Part shown: positions 19,507-35,027 of the stretch, in pieces
Layout of the letters: every line of letters begins with the position of its first letter
Position numbering within the stretch: position 1 is the stretch's first letter
DNA from: Agrococcus sp. SGAir0287
GTDB lineage: Bacteria > Actinomycetota > Actinomycetes > Actinomycetales > Microbacteriaceae
Assembly (NCBI RefSeq): GCF_005484985.1
Contig: NZ_CP027942.1
Span: 1,922,001-1,986,000, forward strand
Direction: 5' to 3'
Length of the DNA: 64,000 bases
Program-made: the position numbers and the translations under genes
Notes under the pieces: generated by a model
What the model saw: the letters and a program-made list of their open reading frames with translations, nothing else
What the model was told of the DNA's origin: nothing
The model's database searches: none

Positions 19507-20493
19507 TCAGCCCAGCAGCGCCGGGTCGATGCGCATCGCCGCCGGTCCGCGATCCGCCGTCGCCACGAGGTGCAGGGCGGCTCGCAGGGTGTCCGCGCCC
19601 TCGCCGGCGCGCACGAGCGTGACGTCCCCGCCGAGCCGGCGCACCGCCGCGCGGCCCACCTCGGCGTAGGTCGCGCCCGTCGAGCGCTCGAACGTCTCGC
19701 GCGTCTCGGGCAGCTCCTTGTGCAGCTCGCGCAGGTCGGCGACGACATGGGTCGGCCGATCATCCGGCGCCGCCGCGAGCACCGCGCGCGCCCGATCGAT
19801 GCCGGTGAGCACGAGGACGCTCGGGATGCCGGCGCGGTTCGCGCCGCGGATGTCGGTGTCGAGACGGTCGCCGACCATGATCGCCGAGCGCGCGCCCACG
19901 CGCTCGAGCGCGGCGTGGAAGATGGGCGTCTCGGGCTTGCCCGCGACCTGCGGCATCCGGCCGACGGCCGTGTGCACGGCGGAGACGAGCGTGCCGTTGC
20001 CCGGTGCGATGCCCCCGGCCTGCGGGATCGTCCAGTCCATGTTCGTCGCGATCCACGGGATGCCGCGGTGCAGCGCGAAGGCGGCCTCCGCGAGGTCCTT
20101 CCACCCGACGTGCGGCGCGAAGCCCTGGATGACGGCCACGGGATCCTCGGCAGCCGTGCGAACGACGCGGTAGCCGCGCGCCTCGAGCTCGACGGTGATG
20201 CCGTCGCCGCCGACGACGAGGATCGCGTCGCCGGGCTTCGCGTGCTCGGCGAGCAGCGGCATCGCGGCCTGCGGGCTCGTGACGACCTGCTCCGGGGCGG
20301 TCGCGATGCCGAGCTCGCTCAGGTGGGCGGCGACCTGCGCGTCGGTGCGCGAGGCGTTGTTCGTCAGGTACAGCACAGGCTGCTGGATGGCGCCGATGGC
20401 ATCGATCGCGTGCGGCACCGCCGTCGGCCCCTCGTAGACGACGCCGTCGAGGTCGAACAGCACGGCGTCGACGCCGTCCAGCAGCCTCGTCAT
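19507..20493 (-). CDS. HAD-IIA family sugar-phosphate phosphatase
   Basis: 328 residues. Motif I is LFDLDGVVY with Asp14 and Asp16; motif II is LTNNAS; motif IV is MVGDRLDTDIRGANRAG. This is the NagD/PNPase-like HAD-IIA class, with an added C-terminal stretch of about 65 residues. It dephosphorylates small phosphate metabolites (pyridoxal or glycerol phosphates in characterised members). The ATG overlaps the end of the TPR gene (ATGA), matching the pair Rv1691-Rv1692 in M. tuberculosis. Confidence 0.88.
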   Translation of the reverse strand: MTRLLDGVDAVLFDLDGVVYEGPTAVPHAIDAIGAIQQPVLYLTNNASRTDAQVAAHLSELGIATAPEQVVTSPQAAMPLLAEHAKPGDAILVVGGDGITVELEARGYRVVRTAAEDPVAVIQGFAPHVGWKDLAEAAFALHRGIPWIATNMDWTIPQAGGIAPGNGTLVSAVHTAVGRMPQVAGKPETPIFHAALERVGARSAIMVGDRLDTDIRGANRAGIPSVLVLTGIDRARAVLAAAPDDRPTHVVADLRELHKELPETRETFERSTGATYAEVGRAAVRRLGGDVTLVRAGEGADTLRAALHLVATADRGPAAMRIDPALLG

Positions 20494-22739
20494 GCGCGCG
20501 GCCCCTCGCCTGCGGCGTCGTCGTCGGATGCGTCCGCCTCGTGGGCGGGCGCGTCGGGCGCCGGCTCCTCCGCCTGCGCGGCGTCCGACTCGGCGAGCTC
20601 GGTCGCGGACTCCCCCGCGTCCTCCGGCTCGATCGCGAAGAGCGCGACGTCGGCCTCGTCCTCCTCGTGGGACGATGCGGCGTCGTCCGCCACCGTGGTG
20701 TCCTGCACGTCGGCGAGCAGCGCCTCGACCTCTGCCTCGATCGCCGCGGCCGAGGTGTCGACGAGCGCGTCGGCGGCGTCGATCGGCGCCGCGGCGGACT
20801 CGGCGTGCGTGCCGTCCACGACGCCCGCCATGGAGTCCTGCTCGTCGGCGTCCTCGACGGACTGCTCCTGCTGCTCCTGGACCCGGTCGTCCTCGGCCTG
20901 CTCGTCCGCGGTCTGCTCGTCCTCGAGCCCCTCGTCCTCGAGGCCCTCGTACGGCACGTCGACCCACTCCTCGGTCACGCGCACGGTCTCGGCCTCGCCC
21001 GGGTCGGCGGCGGCCTGCAGCGCATCGATCGCCCGATCCGCGAGCGCGATCCACTCCGCAGCCTCCTCGTCCCTGCCGAGCTCCTCGAGCACGGTCGCGA
21101 ACGCCGCGAAGAGGGCGGGGCTGTACAAGTAGGCCACGTCGCGCTGCAGCTCGGGGATGCGCAGCTCGTCGAGCGCCGCCTGGGTCTGACCGAGATCGAG
21201 GCGTGCACCCGACCGCGCGATGGCGAGCTCGACCCGAACGGGCGTCGGCAGCGTCGCCGCGTCGACGCTGCGCGACAGCTCGAGCGCCTTCTCGGGTCGG
21301 CCGAGGCCGCGCTCGCAGTCGACCATGAGCGGCAGCTGCTCGTCCGAGCCGGTGATGCGACGGAACGTGCGCAGCTCGCGCAGCGCGAGCCCGAAGTCCT
21401 CGAGCTGGTAGGCCGTGATCGCGAGCGTCTCGCGCACGACGCCGATGCGCCCAGCACGGCGCGACGCGGCCAGCGCGTGCTGGTGCGCCAGCGCAGGATC
21501 GTCGTCGATGAGGCGCTCGACCATCGCGAGGTGGCGTGCGACCACGTCCGCGTTGTCCTTGTCGAGCGTCTTCAGCTGCATGCGTGCCTCGGGCGCGAGG
21601 TCGCTCGCCTCGACGTCGGCCGGCAGCAGCGGTGCGTCGAACTCGTCGCGCACCTGGTGGAAGCTCTCCCCCGTGCCCGTGCCGCGGAAGCCGTGCTCCT
21701 CCCGACCGGCACGCGCAGGCTCGCGCCGCGGGCGGTCGTCGCCGCGGCGGGGACCGCGGTCATCGCGCTGATGCGGACGACGCTCCCCGTCACGCGGCGG
21801 ACGGCTGTCGCCATCGCGGCGGGGACCACGGTCGTCACGCTGATACGGACGACGCTCCCCGTCACGCTGCGGGCGACGGTCGTCGCGCTGGAAGGACCGT
21901 CGGTCATCGTCGCGCCGGGGACCGCGGTCGTCGCGCTGGTACGGACGACGCTCCCCGTCACGCGGCGGACGACGGTCGTCGCGCTGGAAGGACCGTCGGT
22001 CATCGTCGCGCCGGGGACCGCGGTCGTCGCGCTGATACGGACGACGCTCCCCGTCACGCTGCGGGCGTCGGCCGTCGTCGCGGCGGGGACCGCGGTCGTC
22101 GCGCTGATACGGACGACGCTCCCCGTCACGCTGCGGGCGACGGTCGTCGCGCTGGAAGGACCGTCGGTCATCGTCGCGGCGGGGACCGCGGTCATCGCGC
22201 TGATGCGCACGACGCTCCCCGTCACGCTGCGGACGGCTGTCGCCATCGCGGCGGGGACCGCGGTCGTCACGCTGATACGGACGACGCTCCCCGTCACGCT
22301 GCGGACGGCTGTCGCCATCGCGGCGGGGACCGCGGTCGTCGCGCTGATACGGACGACGCTCGCCGTCCCGCTGGAACGAGCGACGGTCGTCGTCCCGGCG
22401 CGGGCCGCGGTCGTCACGCTGATACGGACGACGCTCGCCATCGCGCTGCGGGCGACGGTCGTCGTCCCGGCGCGAAGCGCGGTCGTCACGCTGGAACGGG
22501 CGACGCTCGCCATCGCGCTGCGGGCGACGATCGTCGTCGCGTCGCTCGAAGGGCCGACGCTCGCCGCCCCGAGGGGCGCCGCCACGCGGACCACCGCTCT
22601 CGCGCGAGAAGCGACGCTCGCCGCTGCCCTCGCGATCGTCGCGGCGGCGAGGACTCGAGTCGTCGCGCCGGCCTCCAGAGGGTCGACCTCCGGTCGGCGA
22701 TCCGTCACGCCGTCGGTCGCGGTCCCAGCTCTCAGCCAC
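20490..22739 (-). CDS. TPR-type protein with long Arg/Asp repeat domain and acidic tail
   Basis: 749 residues in three parts. Residues about 67-340 are ten degenerate repeats of GERRPYQRDDRGPRRDD type, highly charged and probably disordered. Residues 350-590 are helical with TPR-like pairs (LEDFGLALRELRTFRRITG; LGRPEKALELSRSV) and correspond to the conserved small protein Rv1691 next to the HAD gene. The last 150 residues are acidic and Glu/Asp/Ala-rich. RNA or ribosome binding is an inference from the basic repeats and the place behind the rRNA operon. The GTG at 22739 is chosen: AGGAGG lies 7 bases before it, but only 1 base before the ATG at 22745. Confidence 0.75.
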   Translation of the reverse strand: MAESWDRDRRRDGSPTGGRPSGGRRDDSSPRRRDDREGSGERRFSRESGGPRGGAPRGGERRPFERRDDDRRPQRDGERRPFQRDDRASRRDDDRRPQRDGERRPYQRDDRGPRRDDDRRSFQRDGERRPYQRDDRGPRRDGDSRPQRDGERRPYQRDDRGPRRDGDSRPQRDGERRAHQRDDRGPRRDDDRRSFQRDDRRPQRDGERRPYQRDDRGPRRDDGRRPQRDGERRPYQRDDRGPRRDDDRRSFQRDDRRPPRDGERRPYQRDDRGPRRDDDRRSFQRDDRRPQRDGERRPYQRDDRGPRRDGDSRPPRDGERRPHQRDDRGPRRGDDRPRREPARAGREEHGFRGTGTGESFHQVRDEFDAPLLPADVEASDLAPEARMQLKTLDKDNADVVARHLAMVERLIDDDPALAHQHALAASRRAGRIGVVRETLAITAYQLEDFGLALRELRTFRRITGSDEQLPLMVDCERGLGRPEKALELSRSVDAATLPTPVRVELAIARSGARLDLGQTQAALDELRIPELQRDVAYLYSPALFAAFATVLEELGRDEEAAEWIALADRAIDALQAAADPGEAETVRVTEEWVDVPYEGLEDEGLEDEQTADEQAEDDRVQEQQEQSVEDADEQDSMAGVVDGTHAESAAAPIDAADALVDTSAAAIEAEVEALLADVQDTTVADDAASSHEEDEADVALFAIEPEDAGESATELAESDAAQAEEPAPDAPAHEADASDDDAAGEGPRA
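21726..22541 (-). repeat. In-frame coding repeat array in the TPR gene
   Basis: About 816 bases coding ten copies of a GERRPYQ-type heptad separated by RDDRGPRRDD-like linkers, some with an extra RRSFQRDDRRPQ block. Unit lengths of roughly 60-100 bases are near-identical at DNA level, so copy number should vary between strains by slippage or recombination. The opposite strand shows a spurious open frame through the same repeats. Confidence 0.85.
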
Positions 22740-22754
22740 GGTCATTCCTCCTGG

Positions 22755-22796
22755 AAAAGCGAAAGGGGCCCCAGCATCATGGCTGGGGCCCCTTTC
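22755..22796 (-). terminator. Terminator of the rRNA operon
   Basis: Perfect 15-bp stem (GAAAGGGGCCCCAGC with its complement, 22761-22775 and 22782-22796), 6-base loop, followed on the minus strand by GCTTTTCC. It stands between 5S and the TPR gene, whose ribosome binding site begins only a few bases later. Confidence 0.85.
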
Positions 22797-22804
22797 GAAA
22801 AGAA

Positions 22805-22921
22805 GTCCGGCGGTGTCCTACTCTCCCACAGGGTCCCCCCTGCAGTACCATCGGCGCTGAGAGGCTTAGCTTCCGGGTTCGGAATGTGACCGGGCGTTTC
22901 CCTCTCGCTATGGCCGCCGAA
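22805..22921 (-). rRNA. rrf: 5S ribosomal RNA
   Basis: About 117 bases. On the minus strand it starts with CGGCGGCCATAGCGAGAGGG, contains the CCGAACCCGGAAGCTAAGCC core and ends ACACCGCCGGAC, which pairs with the 5' end. Last gene of the operon. Ends are accurate to a few bases. Confidence 0.93.
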
Positions 22922-22979
22922 ACACTATTGATGTTTCTGTCGCGGATCCATCATGGGATCCAGTTCTCGACCGTCCATC

Positions 22980-23007
22980 GAGAACCACAAAGTGGACGCA
23001 AGCATCA
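22980..23007 (-). other. 3' arm of pre-23S processing stem
   Basis: The 28 bases between 23S and 5S are complementary to 26229-26256 in front of 23S (26 of 28 positions pair, counting G-U). Together they form the long helix that brackets pre-23S rRNA and is cut by RNase III-type processing. Confidence 0.75.
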
Positions 23008-23023
23008 CGCTCATGTGATGAGT

Positions 23024-26140
<3,117 letters not shown>

Positions 26141-26228
26141 CACACATGAGTGTTGGTTATCGGAAGCACCTGCACGAGGCAGGTGCACCAAATAATTGAT
26201 CGAACCCTGGAACAATTCCAGAGCTCTA

Positions 26229-26256
26229 AGATGCTCGCGTCCACTGTGTAGTTCTC
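26229..26256 (-). other. 5' arm of pre-23S processing stem
   Basis: Minus strand reads GAGAACTACACAGTGGACGC then GAGCATCT and pairs with 22980-23007 behind 23S. Confidence 0.75.
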
Positions 26257-26347
26257 AACATACGGTCGGTACCGTCGCTCGCCGATCATCGATCGGTTCG
26301 CGCCGGTCCGAGGGCTGTCCGTAGTCGCCGAGGCGACTGCGTCCGGT

Positions 26348-26370
26348 CCCTCAGGACCCAACAGCGTGCA
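26348..26370 (-). other. 3' arm of pre-16S processing stem
   Basis: Minus strand reads TGCACGCTGTTGGGTCCTGA then GGG; 21 of 23 positions pair (with G-U) with 28203-28225 in the leader upstream of 16S. Confidence 0.7.
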
Positions 26371-26533
26371 TGCGCTCCCTCCGAGCTGCTCTTCCGTTCC
26401 TTGCCGGCAAGCCGGCCGTACTGAGAAGGAGCAGCGCTCGAGGAGCGCCAATGTCAATGTTCCACCCATGAGCGACCACCGGTCGTCGTTCGCGACCGAA
26501 GTGGCTCTCGATCGGTCTCCCGATCTCGATGCT

Positions 26534-28063
<1,530 letters not shown>

Positions 28064-28202
28064 GAAACTTTGCGTACCACCGGCGAGCCGGCGGCAGCGA
28101 GTTTGATGCTGACAAAAGACTGTCTACTGACAATCTTGTATTTGTCCAAAAGGAATCTCTCGTGCCCGAAGGCACGTCGAGGTTATTTGGCATTTGACAT
28201 TG

Positions 28203-28225
28203 TGCACGCTGTTGAGTTCTCAAGG
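28203..28225 (-). other. 5' arm of pre-16S processing stem in the rRNA leader
   Basis: Minus strand reads CCTTGAGAACTCAACAGCGT then GCA, complementary to 26348-26370. It lies about 140 bases upstream of mature 16S and 90 bases downstream of the nearest promoter. Confidence 0.7.
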
Positions 28226-28311
28226 ATCGGGCGCTCTCGACCGCACCCTTCCGGGTTTGCATCGAGGCCCTGCAGTTGCCACGCGACTCTCCGCGAGATG
28301 GCAACCTGTGA

Positions 28312-28340
28312 AGGTTAGCACCTCGGCTCGGCCGGTTCAA
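28312..28340 (-). promoter_or_regulatory. rRNA operon promoter, proximal copy
   Basis: -35 TTGAAC (28335-28340), 17-base spacer, -10 TAACCT (28312-28317). The -35 is embedded in GCGACACGCCGGATTTGAAC, a motif shared with the two upstream copies. Confidence 0.75.
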
Positions 28341-28403
28341 ATCCGGCGTGTCGCGGTCTCCGTGGAGACTGCGAACTGCTGTGGCCGAGGTGGCAACTTC
28401 TCG

Positions 28404-28432
28404 AAGCTACCATCTCGACTCCGTCGGACCAA
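28404..28432 (-). promoter_or_regulatory. rRNA operon promoter, middle copy
   Basis: -35 TTGGTC (28427-28432), 17-base spacer, -10 TAGCTT (28404-28409), preceded by GCGACACGCCGGAT. 92 bases upstream of the proximal copy. Confidence 0.72.
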
Positions 28433-28508
28433 ATCCGGCGTGTCGCGCTCGGCGGGATGATTCCCTGTGAGCGCGCCTCGCTTCCGAGTCGGGCTAGCAG
28501 CTTGCAAG

Positions 28509-28537
28509 AAGCTATCAGCGCGTCTCGATCGGATCAA
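28509..28537 (-). promoter_or_regulatory. rRNA operon promoter, distal copy
   Basis: -35 TTGATC (28532-28537), 17-base spacer, -10 TAGCTT (28509-28514), preceded by GCGACACGCCGGAC. 105 bases upstream of the middle copy. A fourth GCGACACGCC at about 28768-28777 lacks a well-spaced -35/-10 pair. The rest of the gap up to tyrS (28540-28888) shows no gene. Confidence 0.75.
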
Positions 28538-28888
28538 GTCCGGCGTGTCGCGCCCTGTCCCGGTGTGAACCGTGCCAGGAGCGACCAGCGTCGAGTGGCT
28601 CTCCACCATACGAGCGGCAGCAGCGAAGTGCAAGACCAGCCGGCCGGCTCTGAGTGGAGGTGGTCCCTCTTGAGGCCCTGGCCCCTTCCGGGCCCGGCAC
28701 CTTTGGGGTGACGAGTTAGAACAATACGTTGCTCGAGCGCCCCTCCCCCAAATCGTCGTCATCCCGGGCGTGTCGCGGCGCCCTCCCAGGTTCGTCCTGC
28801 TGCGCGGTCGATGGGCAGCGCGGGTCTCGGCGGCGCCCTGGGGGGATCGGCGCCGCGGAGGCACGCACCCGATCGGCGATGGGACGAC

Positions 28889-28919
28889 GACGGGGCCCCG
28901 CATCTCGCGGGGCCCCGTC
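28889..28919 (-). terminator. Terminator of tyrS
   Basis: Perfect 13-bp GC stem (GACGGGGCCCCGC and complement) with a 5-base loop, 15 bases after the tyrS stop. No U-tract follows. Confidence 0.7.
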
Positions 28920-28933
28920 GGGTGGTGGTGCGG

Positions 28934-30223
28934 TCAGCCGGCGTCGACGCCGGCGAGGGTCTTCTTGCCGCGGCGCAGCACGGCGAACCTGCCGTGCAGC
29001 AGGCGACCGCGCAGGGTCGCGGCCTCGTCGTCGATCCGCTCGTTGTTCACCGAGACGCCGCCCTGCGCGATCGCTCGCCTGCCCTCGGAGAGCGAGTCGA
29101 CGAGGCCCGCCTCCTGCAGGAGCAGGAGGATCGGGGCGTCCTCGGTGGCGGCGACGGTCTCGAGCGACGCGATCGCCGCCTCGAGCGTGTCGACCTCGAG
29201 CGCCGTGAGGTCTCCGGATCCGAAGAGCGCCGCGGATGCCTCGATCGCCTGGCGCATCGCGTCCTCCCCGTGGACGTACGCCGTCACCTCGGTCGCGAGC
29301 GCGCGCTGCGCCTCGCGCCGGAACGGCGCATCCGCGACCGCCTGCTCGAGCTCGTCGATGCGCTCCCGCGTGAGGAACGTGAACGACTTGAGCAGCTGCA
29401 CGACGATGGCGTCGTCCTGGTTGAGCCAGAACTGGTACATCGCGTACGGCGTCGTCAGGTTGGCGTCGAGCCAGACCGCGTTGCCCTCGCTCTTGCCGAA
29501 CTTCCGCCCGTCGGGCTCGGTGATGAGCGGCGTGCCGATGGCGTGCACGTGCGCGCCCTCGGCCTTGCGGATGAGCTCGGTGCCCGCGGTCAGGTTGCCC
29601 CACTGGTCGGAGCCGCCGGTCTGCAGCGTGCATCCGTACGTGCGGTAGAGCTCGAGGAAGTCCATGCCCTGCAGGACCTGGTAGCTGAACTCCGCGTACG
29701 AGATGCCGTCCTCGGACTCGAGCCTCGCGGCGACGGCGTCCTTCTTGAGCATCGTGCCCACGCGGAAGTGCTTGCCGACCTCCCGGAGGAAGTCCACGGT
29801 CGACATGGGCGCCGTCCAGTCGAGGTTGTTCACGAGCCGCGCCGGGTTCTCGCCGTCGGTCGCGAGGAAGCGCGACACCTGCGCCTGGAGGTAGGAGACC
29901 CACTCGGCCACGGTCTCGCGCGCGTTGAGCTGCCGCTCGCTCGTGGGCTTGGGGTCGCCGATCAGCCCGGTGGAGCCACCCACGAGCCCGAGGGGGTGGT
30001 GGCCGGCGAGCTGCAGGCGCCGCATGACGACGAGCTGGGCGAGGTTGCCCAGGTGCAGGCTCGGCGCAGTCGGGTCGAAGCCGCAGTAGAACGTGATCGG
30101 CTCGCCGCCGAGCGCGGCGCGCAGGGCCTCCGGATCCGTCGAGACGTGCACCGAGCCGCGATAGACCAGCTCGTCCCACACGGTCTCGAAGGACGGGTCG
30201 AGCTGGATGGGCGCGGTCTGCAC
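28934..30223 (-). CDS. tyrS: Tyrosyl-tRNA synthetase
   Basis: 429 residues, class Ic. HIGH-like motif SLHLGN at residues 55-60 within FYCGFDPTAPSLHLGN, KMSKS-like KFGKS near 238, and a C-terminal S4 domain from about 360. Charges tRNA-Tyr. The frame runs 16 codons further upstream, but GTG 30223 fits homologues (QTAP-start) and has a TACGCT box 7 bases before it. Located next to the rRNA operon and, across it, the Rv1691-like gene. Confidence 0.95.
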   Translation of the reverse strand: MQTAPIQLDPSFETVWDELVYRGSVHVSTDPEALRAALGGEPITFYCGFDPTAPSLHLGNLAQLVVMRRLQLAGHHPLGLVGGSTGLIGDPKPTSERQLNARETVAEWVSYLQAQVSRFLATDGENPARLVNNLDWTAPMSTVDFLREVGKHFRVGTMLKKDAVAARLESEDGISYAEFSYQVLQGMDFLELYRTYGCTLQTGGSDQWGNLTAGTELIRKAEGAHVHAIGTPLITEPDGRKFGKSEGNAVWLDANLTTPYAMYQFWLNQDDAIVVQLLKSFTFLTRERIDELEQAVADAPFRREAQRALATEVTAYVHGEDAMRQAIEASAALFGSGDLTALEVDTLEAAIASLETVAATEDAPILLLLQEAGLVDSLSEGRRAIAQGGVSVNNERIDDEAATLRGRLLHGRFAVLRRGKKTLAGVDAG

Positions 30224-30230
30224 GTGCTCC

Positions 30231-30236
30231 AGCGTA
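30231..30236 (-). promoter_or_regulatory. -10 box of tyrS (leaderless type)
   Basis: TACGCT, 7 bases before the GTG at 30223. Confidence 0.5.
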
Positions 30237-30268
30237 GTCGCCGGCGCGCATCCGGAGAGGACAGGAAT

Positions 30269-30340
30269 CAAGCCTGGAGGCTTGTCGTGATCGAATCAAG
30301 CCTGTAGCCTTGAGTCTCGACGCGCAAGCCTGAGGGCTGG
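30269..30340 (+). promoter_or_regulatory. Three palindromic operator-like sites on the SatD-like promoter
   Basis: CAAGCCTGGAGGCTTG (30269-30284), TCAAGCCTGTAGCCTTGA (30296-30313) and a degenerate CAAGCCTGAGGGCTGG (30325-30340), spaced 27-29 bases apart. The promoter reads -35 TTGTCG (30282-30287), 17-base spacer, -10 TAGCCT (30305-30310), so sites 1 and 2 cover -35 and -10 and site 3 covers the start of the transcript. This is the arrangement of a self-repressed operon. Confidence 0.7.
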
Positions 30341-30348
30341 AGGTGGCC

Positions 30349-30960
30349 ATGCACACGATCGTGCTCACGATCGATCGACGCGGATCGCGCACGCACGCCG
30401 ATGACGTCGACGAGATCCGCACGGCCCTCGCCTCGCGGTGGGGCCGCACGCTGCGCTCCCCCATCGCGCGCTTCGCGGGCGACGAGCTCCAGCTCGTCAC
30501 GGACGACTCCTCCGCCGCCGTGGGGATCACGCTCGACCTCGCGCGCTCGCGCGCCTGGAGCATCGGCATCGGCATCGGCGGCGCCGCGATCGCCGACGAC
30601 CCCGCCGCATCCACGGGCGACGCGTTCTTCGCCGCCCGGCGTGCCGTGGAGCGCGCCAAGTCCGCTCCGGCGCGCCTCGCGGTCGAGGTCGAGGACGATG
30701 CGCTCGCCTCGGCAGCCGAGGACATCGAGGCCGTGCTGTGGCTCACAGTCGCGCTGCGCGATCGGCGTTCGAAGGAGGGTTGGGAGGTCGCCGACCTGCT
30801 GGAGCGGCACGCGACGCAGCGGGAGGTGGCGGACGAGCTGGGCATCTCGGCCAGCGCCGTCTCGGCACGCGCGATCGCCGCCGGCCTGCGGATCGAGTCG
30901 GCGGGTGTCGCTACCGTCGAGGGCATGCTGGCGAGGCTCGTGGGAGGACGCGATGCGTGA
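30349..30960 (+). CDS. SatD-like protein with C-terminal helix-turn-helix (probable autoregulator)
   Basis: 204 residues from ATG 30349, which has GGAGG 5 bases upstream. N-terminal alpha/beta domain resembles the SatD family: LTIDRRGSR, FAGDELQLVTDD, then WSIGIGIGGAAIAD and a FFAARRAVERAK helix. The C-terminal part (about 145-190) carries an HTH: HATQREVADELGISASAVSA. A nucleotide- or DNA-sensing regulator is inferred. The promoter has three palindromes suited to binding by this protein. The stop overlaps the next gene by 8 bases, giving a two-gene operon. Confidence 0.65.
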   Translation: MHTIVLTIDRRGSRTHADDVDEIRTALASRWGRTLRSPIARFAGDELQLVTDDSSAAVGITLDLARSRAWSIGIGIGGAAIADDPAASTGDAFFAARRAVERAKSAPARLAVEVEDDALASAAEDIEAVLWLTVALRDRRSKEGWEVADLLERHATQREVADELGISASAVSARAIAAGLRIESAGVATVEGMLARLVGGRDA

Positions 30961-31468
30961 CAGGACGCGGCTCGCGCTGCTCACCGCCGCGTCGGTGCTC
31001 GGCCTGCTGGTCGTGGGCGCGCTCACGGTCCTCGGCCTCTCGACGACGGTGGGCGTCCCGTGGATGCAGGTCGTCGCCGTCGCGCTCCTGACCGCCGCCG
31101 GCACCGCGCACGGCGCCGCCGTTGTGCCGATGGTCTTCCGGATCGCGGATCCGCCCCGGTCGCGGCTCGACGCACCCGGCTCCGAGCCGCGCCCGACCTC
31201 GGACCTCGTGCCGCCGCGGAACTCGATGCGCGGGGGCACGATGATCGGCGTGCTCGAGCGCGCCGCCACGATCCTGGCGATCGCGGCGGGCGAGCCGACC
31301 ATCATCGCCGCCGTCGTCGCCATCAAGGCCGTCGGCCGATTCGCGGAGCTCGCCGGCGACGACGCGCAGGCGGCGGCGCGCATGCGCGAGCGGTTCCTCG
31401 TCGGCTCGCTCGCGAGCCTCGCGATCGCGGGCCTGTGGGGCGTCGCCGCCTGGTCGCTCGTGCGCTGA
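30953..31468 (+). CDS. Membrane protein, partner of the SatD-like regulator
   Basis: 171 residues. Two hydrophobic segments at about 8-32 and 37-62 (VLGLLVVGALTVLGLS; VVAVALLTAAGTAHGAAVV), a polar Pro-rich loop, an amphipathic region around MIGVLERAATILAIAAGEPT and a final hydrophobic segment near 150-168. No family recognised with confidence. The phrase LERAATILAIAAGEPTIIAAVVAIKAVGRFAEL recurs in small actinobacterial membrane proteins next to SatD-like genes as far as I recall (quoted here in parts: residues about 97-130). Translation is coupled through an 8-base overlap and AGGA upstream of the ATG. Confidence 0.65.
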   Translation: MRDRTRLALLTAASVLGLLVVGALTVLGLSTTVGVPWMQVVAVALLTAAGTAHGAAVVPMVFRIADPPRSRLDAPGSEPRPTSDLVPPRNSMRGGTMIGVLERAATILAIAAGEPTIIAAVVAIKAVGRFAELAGDDAQAAARMRERFLVGSLASLAIAGLWGVAAWSLVR

Positions 31469-31511
31469 GCCCGCGCCGCCCGGGCGAGCGGACGCCTGCC
31501 GGCGCCTCGCC

Positions 31512-34089
<2,578 letters not shown>

Positions 34090-34103
34090 CCGCGCCTGCC
34101 CGA

Positions 34104-35027
34104 TCAGTCCTGCTCGAGCAGCCAGGCGAGGAGGGCCTTCTGTGCGTGCAGGCGGTTCTCCGCCTCGTCCCAGATGACCGACTGCGGTCCGTCGATGACC
34201 TCGGCCTCGACCTCGAACCCGCGGTCGGCGGGCAGGCAGTGCAGGAAGATCGCGTCGCCCTTGGCCTTCGCCATCAGTCCGCGCGTGACCTGGTAGCCGC
34301 CGAACGCCGCGATGCGCGCGGCCTTCTGCTCCTCGCGTCCCATCGACACCCACGTGTCGGTGACGACGACGTCGGCGTCGGCGACCGCCTCGGCCGGGTC
34401 CGACAGCAGCGTGATGGAGCCGCCTGTGGTCGCCGCGATGCGCATGGCGTCGTCGACGATCTCGCGACGCGGCCCGTACGCGACGGGGTGCGCGACGCGC
34501 AGATGGATGCCGGCCGTCGCGCACGCCAGCAGATACGAGTGCACCATGTTGTCGCCGCCGTCGCCGACGAATGCCACGGTCAGGCCGGCGAGCGCACCCT
34601 TGTGCTCGCGGATCGTGAGCAGGTCGGCGAGCAGCTGGCAGGGGTGGAAGTCGTCGCTGAGCGCATTGATGACGGGCACGGTCGTCCCGGCCGCCATCTC
34701 CTCGAGCCCGGACTGCGCGTACGTGCGCCAGGCGATCGCGGCGACCTGGCGCTCGAGCACGCGCGCGGTGTCGCTCGCGGTCTCCTTGCCGCCGAGCTGG
34801 CTCGACGCGGTCGAGATCACGAGCGGCACGCCACCGAGGTCGGCGATGCCGACGGCGAAGGACACCCGCGTGCGCGTCGACGACTTGTCGAAGATGACGG
34901 CGACCGTCTGCGGGCCCTCGAGCGGCCGCTCGGCGAACCGGTCGACCTTCATGCGCTCCGCGCGGTCGAGGATCGCGGCCTGCTCGGCAGGGCTCAGGTC
35001 GTCGTCGCGCAGCAGGTGGCGGGTCAT
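34104..35027 (-). CDS. argF: Ornithine carbamoyltransferase
   Basis: 307 residues. Carbamoyl-phosphate motif SSTRTR near residue 49, FHPCQ near 130 and the ornithine-side HCLPADRG near 262. Makes citrulline from ornithine and carbamoyl phosphate. The ATG overlaps the argB stop (ATGA), leaving no room for argD, which usually lies between them in this phylum. Confidence 0.95.
   Translation of the reverse strand: MTRHLLRDDDLSPAEQAAILDRAERMKVDRFAERPLEGPQTVAVIFDKSSTRTRVSFAVGIADLGGVPLVISTASSQLGGKETASDTARVLERQVAAIAWRTYAQSGLEEMAAGTTVPVINALSDDFHPCQLLADLLTIREHKGALAGLTVAFVGDGGDNMVHSYLLACATAGIHLRVAHPVAYGPRREIVDDAMRIAATTGGSITLLSDPAEAVADADVVVTDTWVSMGREEQKAARIAAFGGYQVTRGLMAKAKGDAIFLHCLPADRGFEVEAEVIDGPQSVIWDEAENRLHAQKALLAWLLEQD

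Noticed and set aside
21726..22541. Repeat array considered as CRISPR or minisatellite
   Set aside because: Units are in frame within a protein gene, have no unique spacers and code a regular charged peptide.
20541..22889. 782-codon plus-strand frame with regular TTLPVTL-like repeats
   Set aside because: Mirror image of the repeat domain of the TPR gene; extends into 5S rRNA.
28337..28903. 188-codon minus-strand frame in front of 16S with RDTPDL repeats
   Set aside because: The repeats come from the tandem rRNA promoters; it overlaps -35/-10 boxes and the tyrS terminator.
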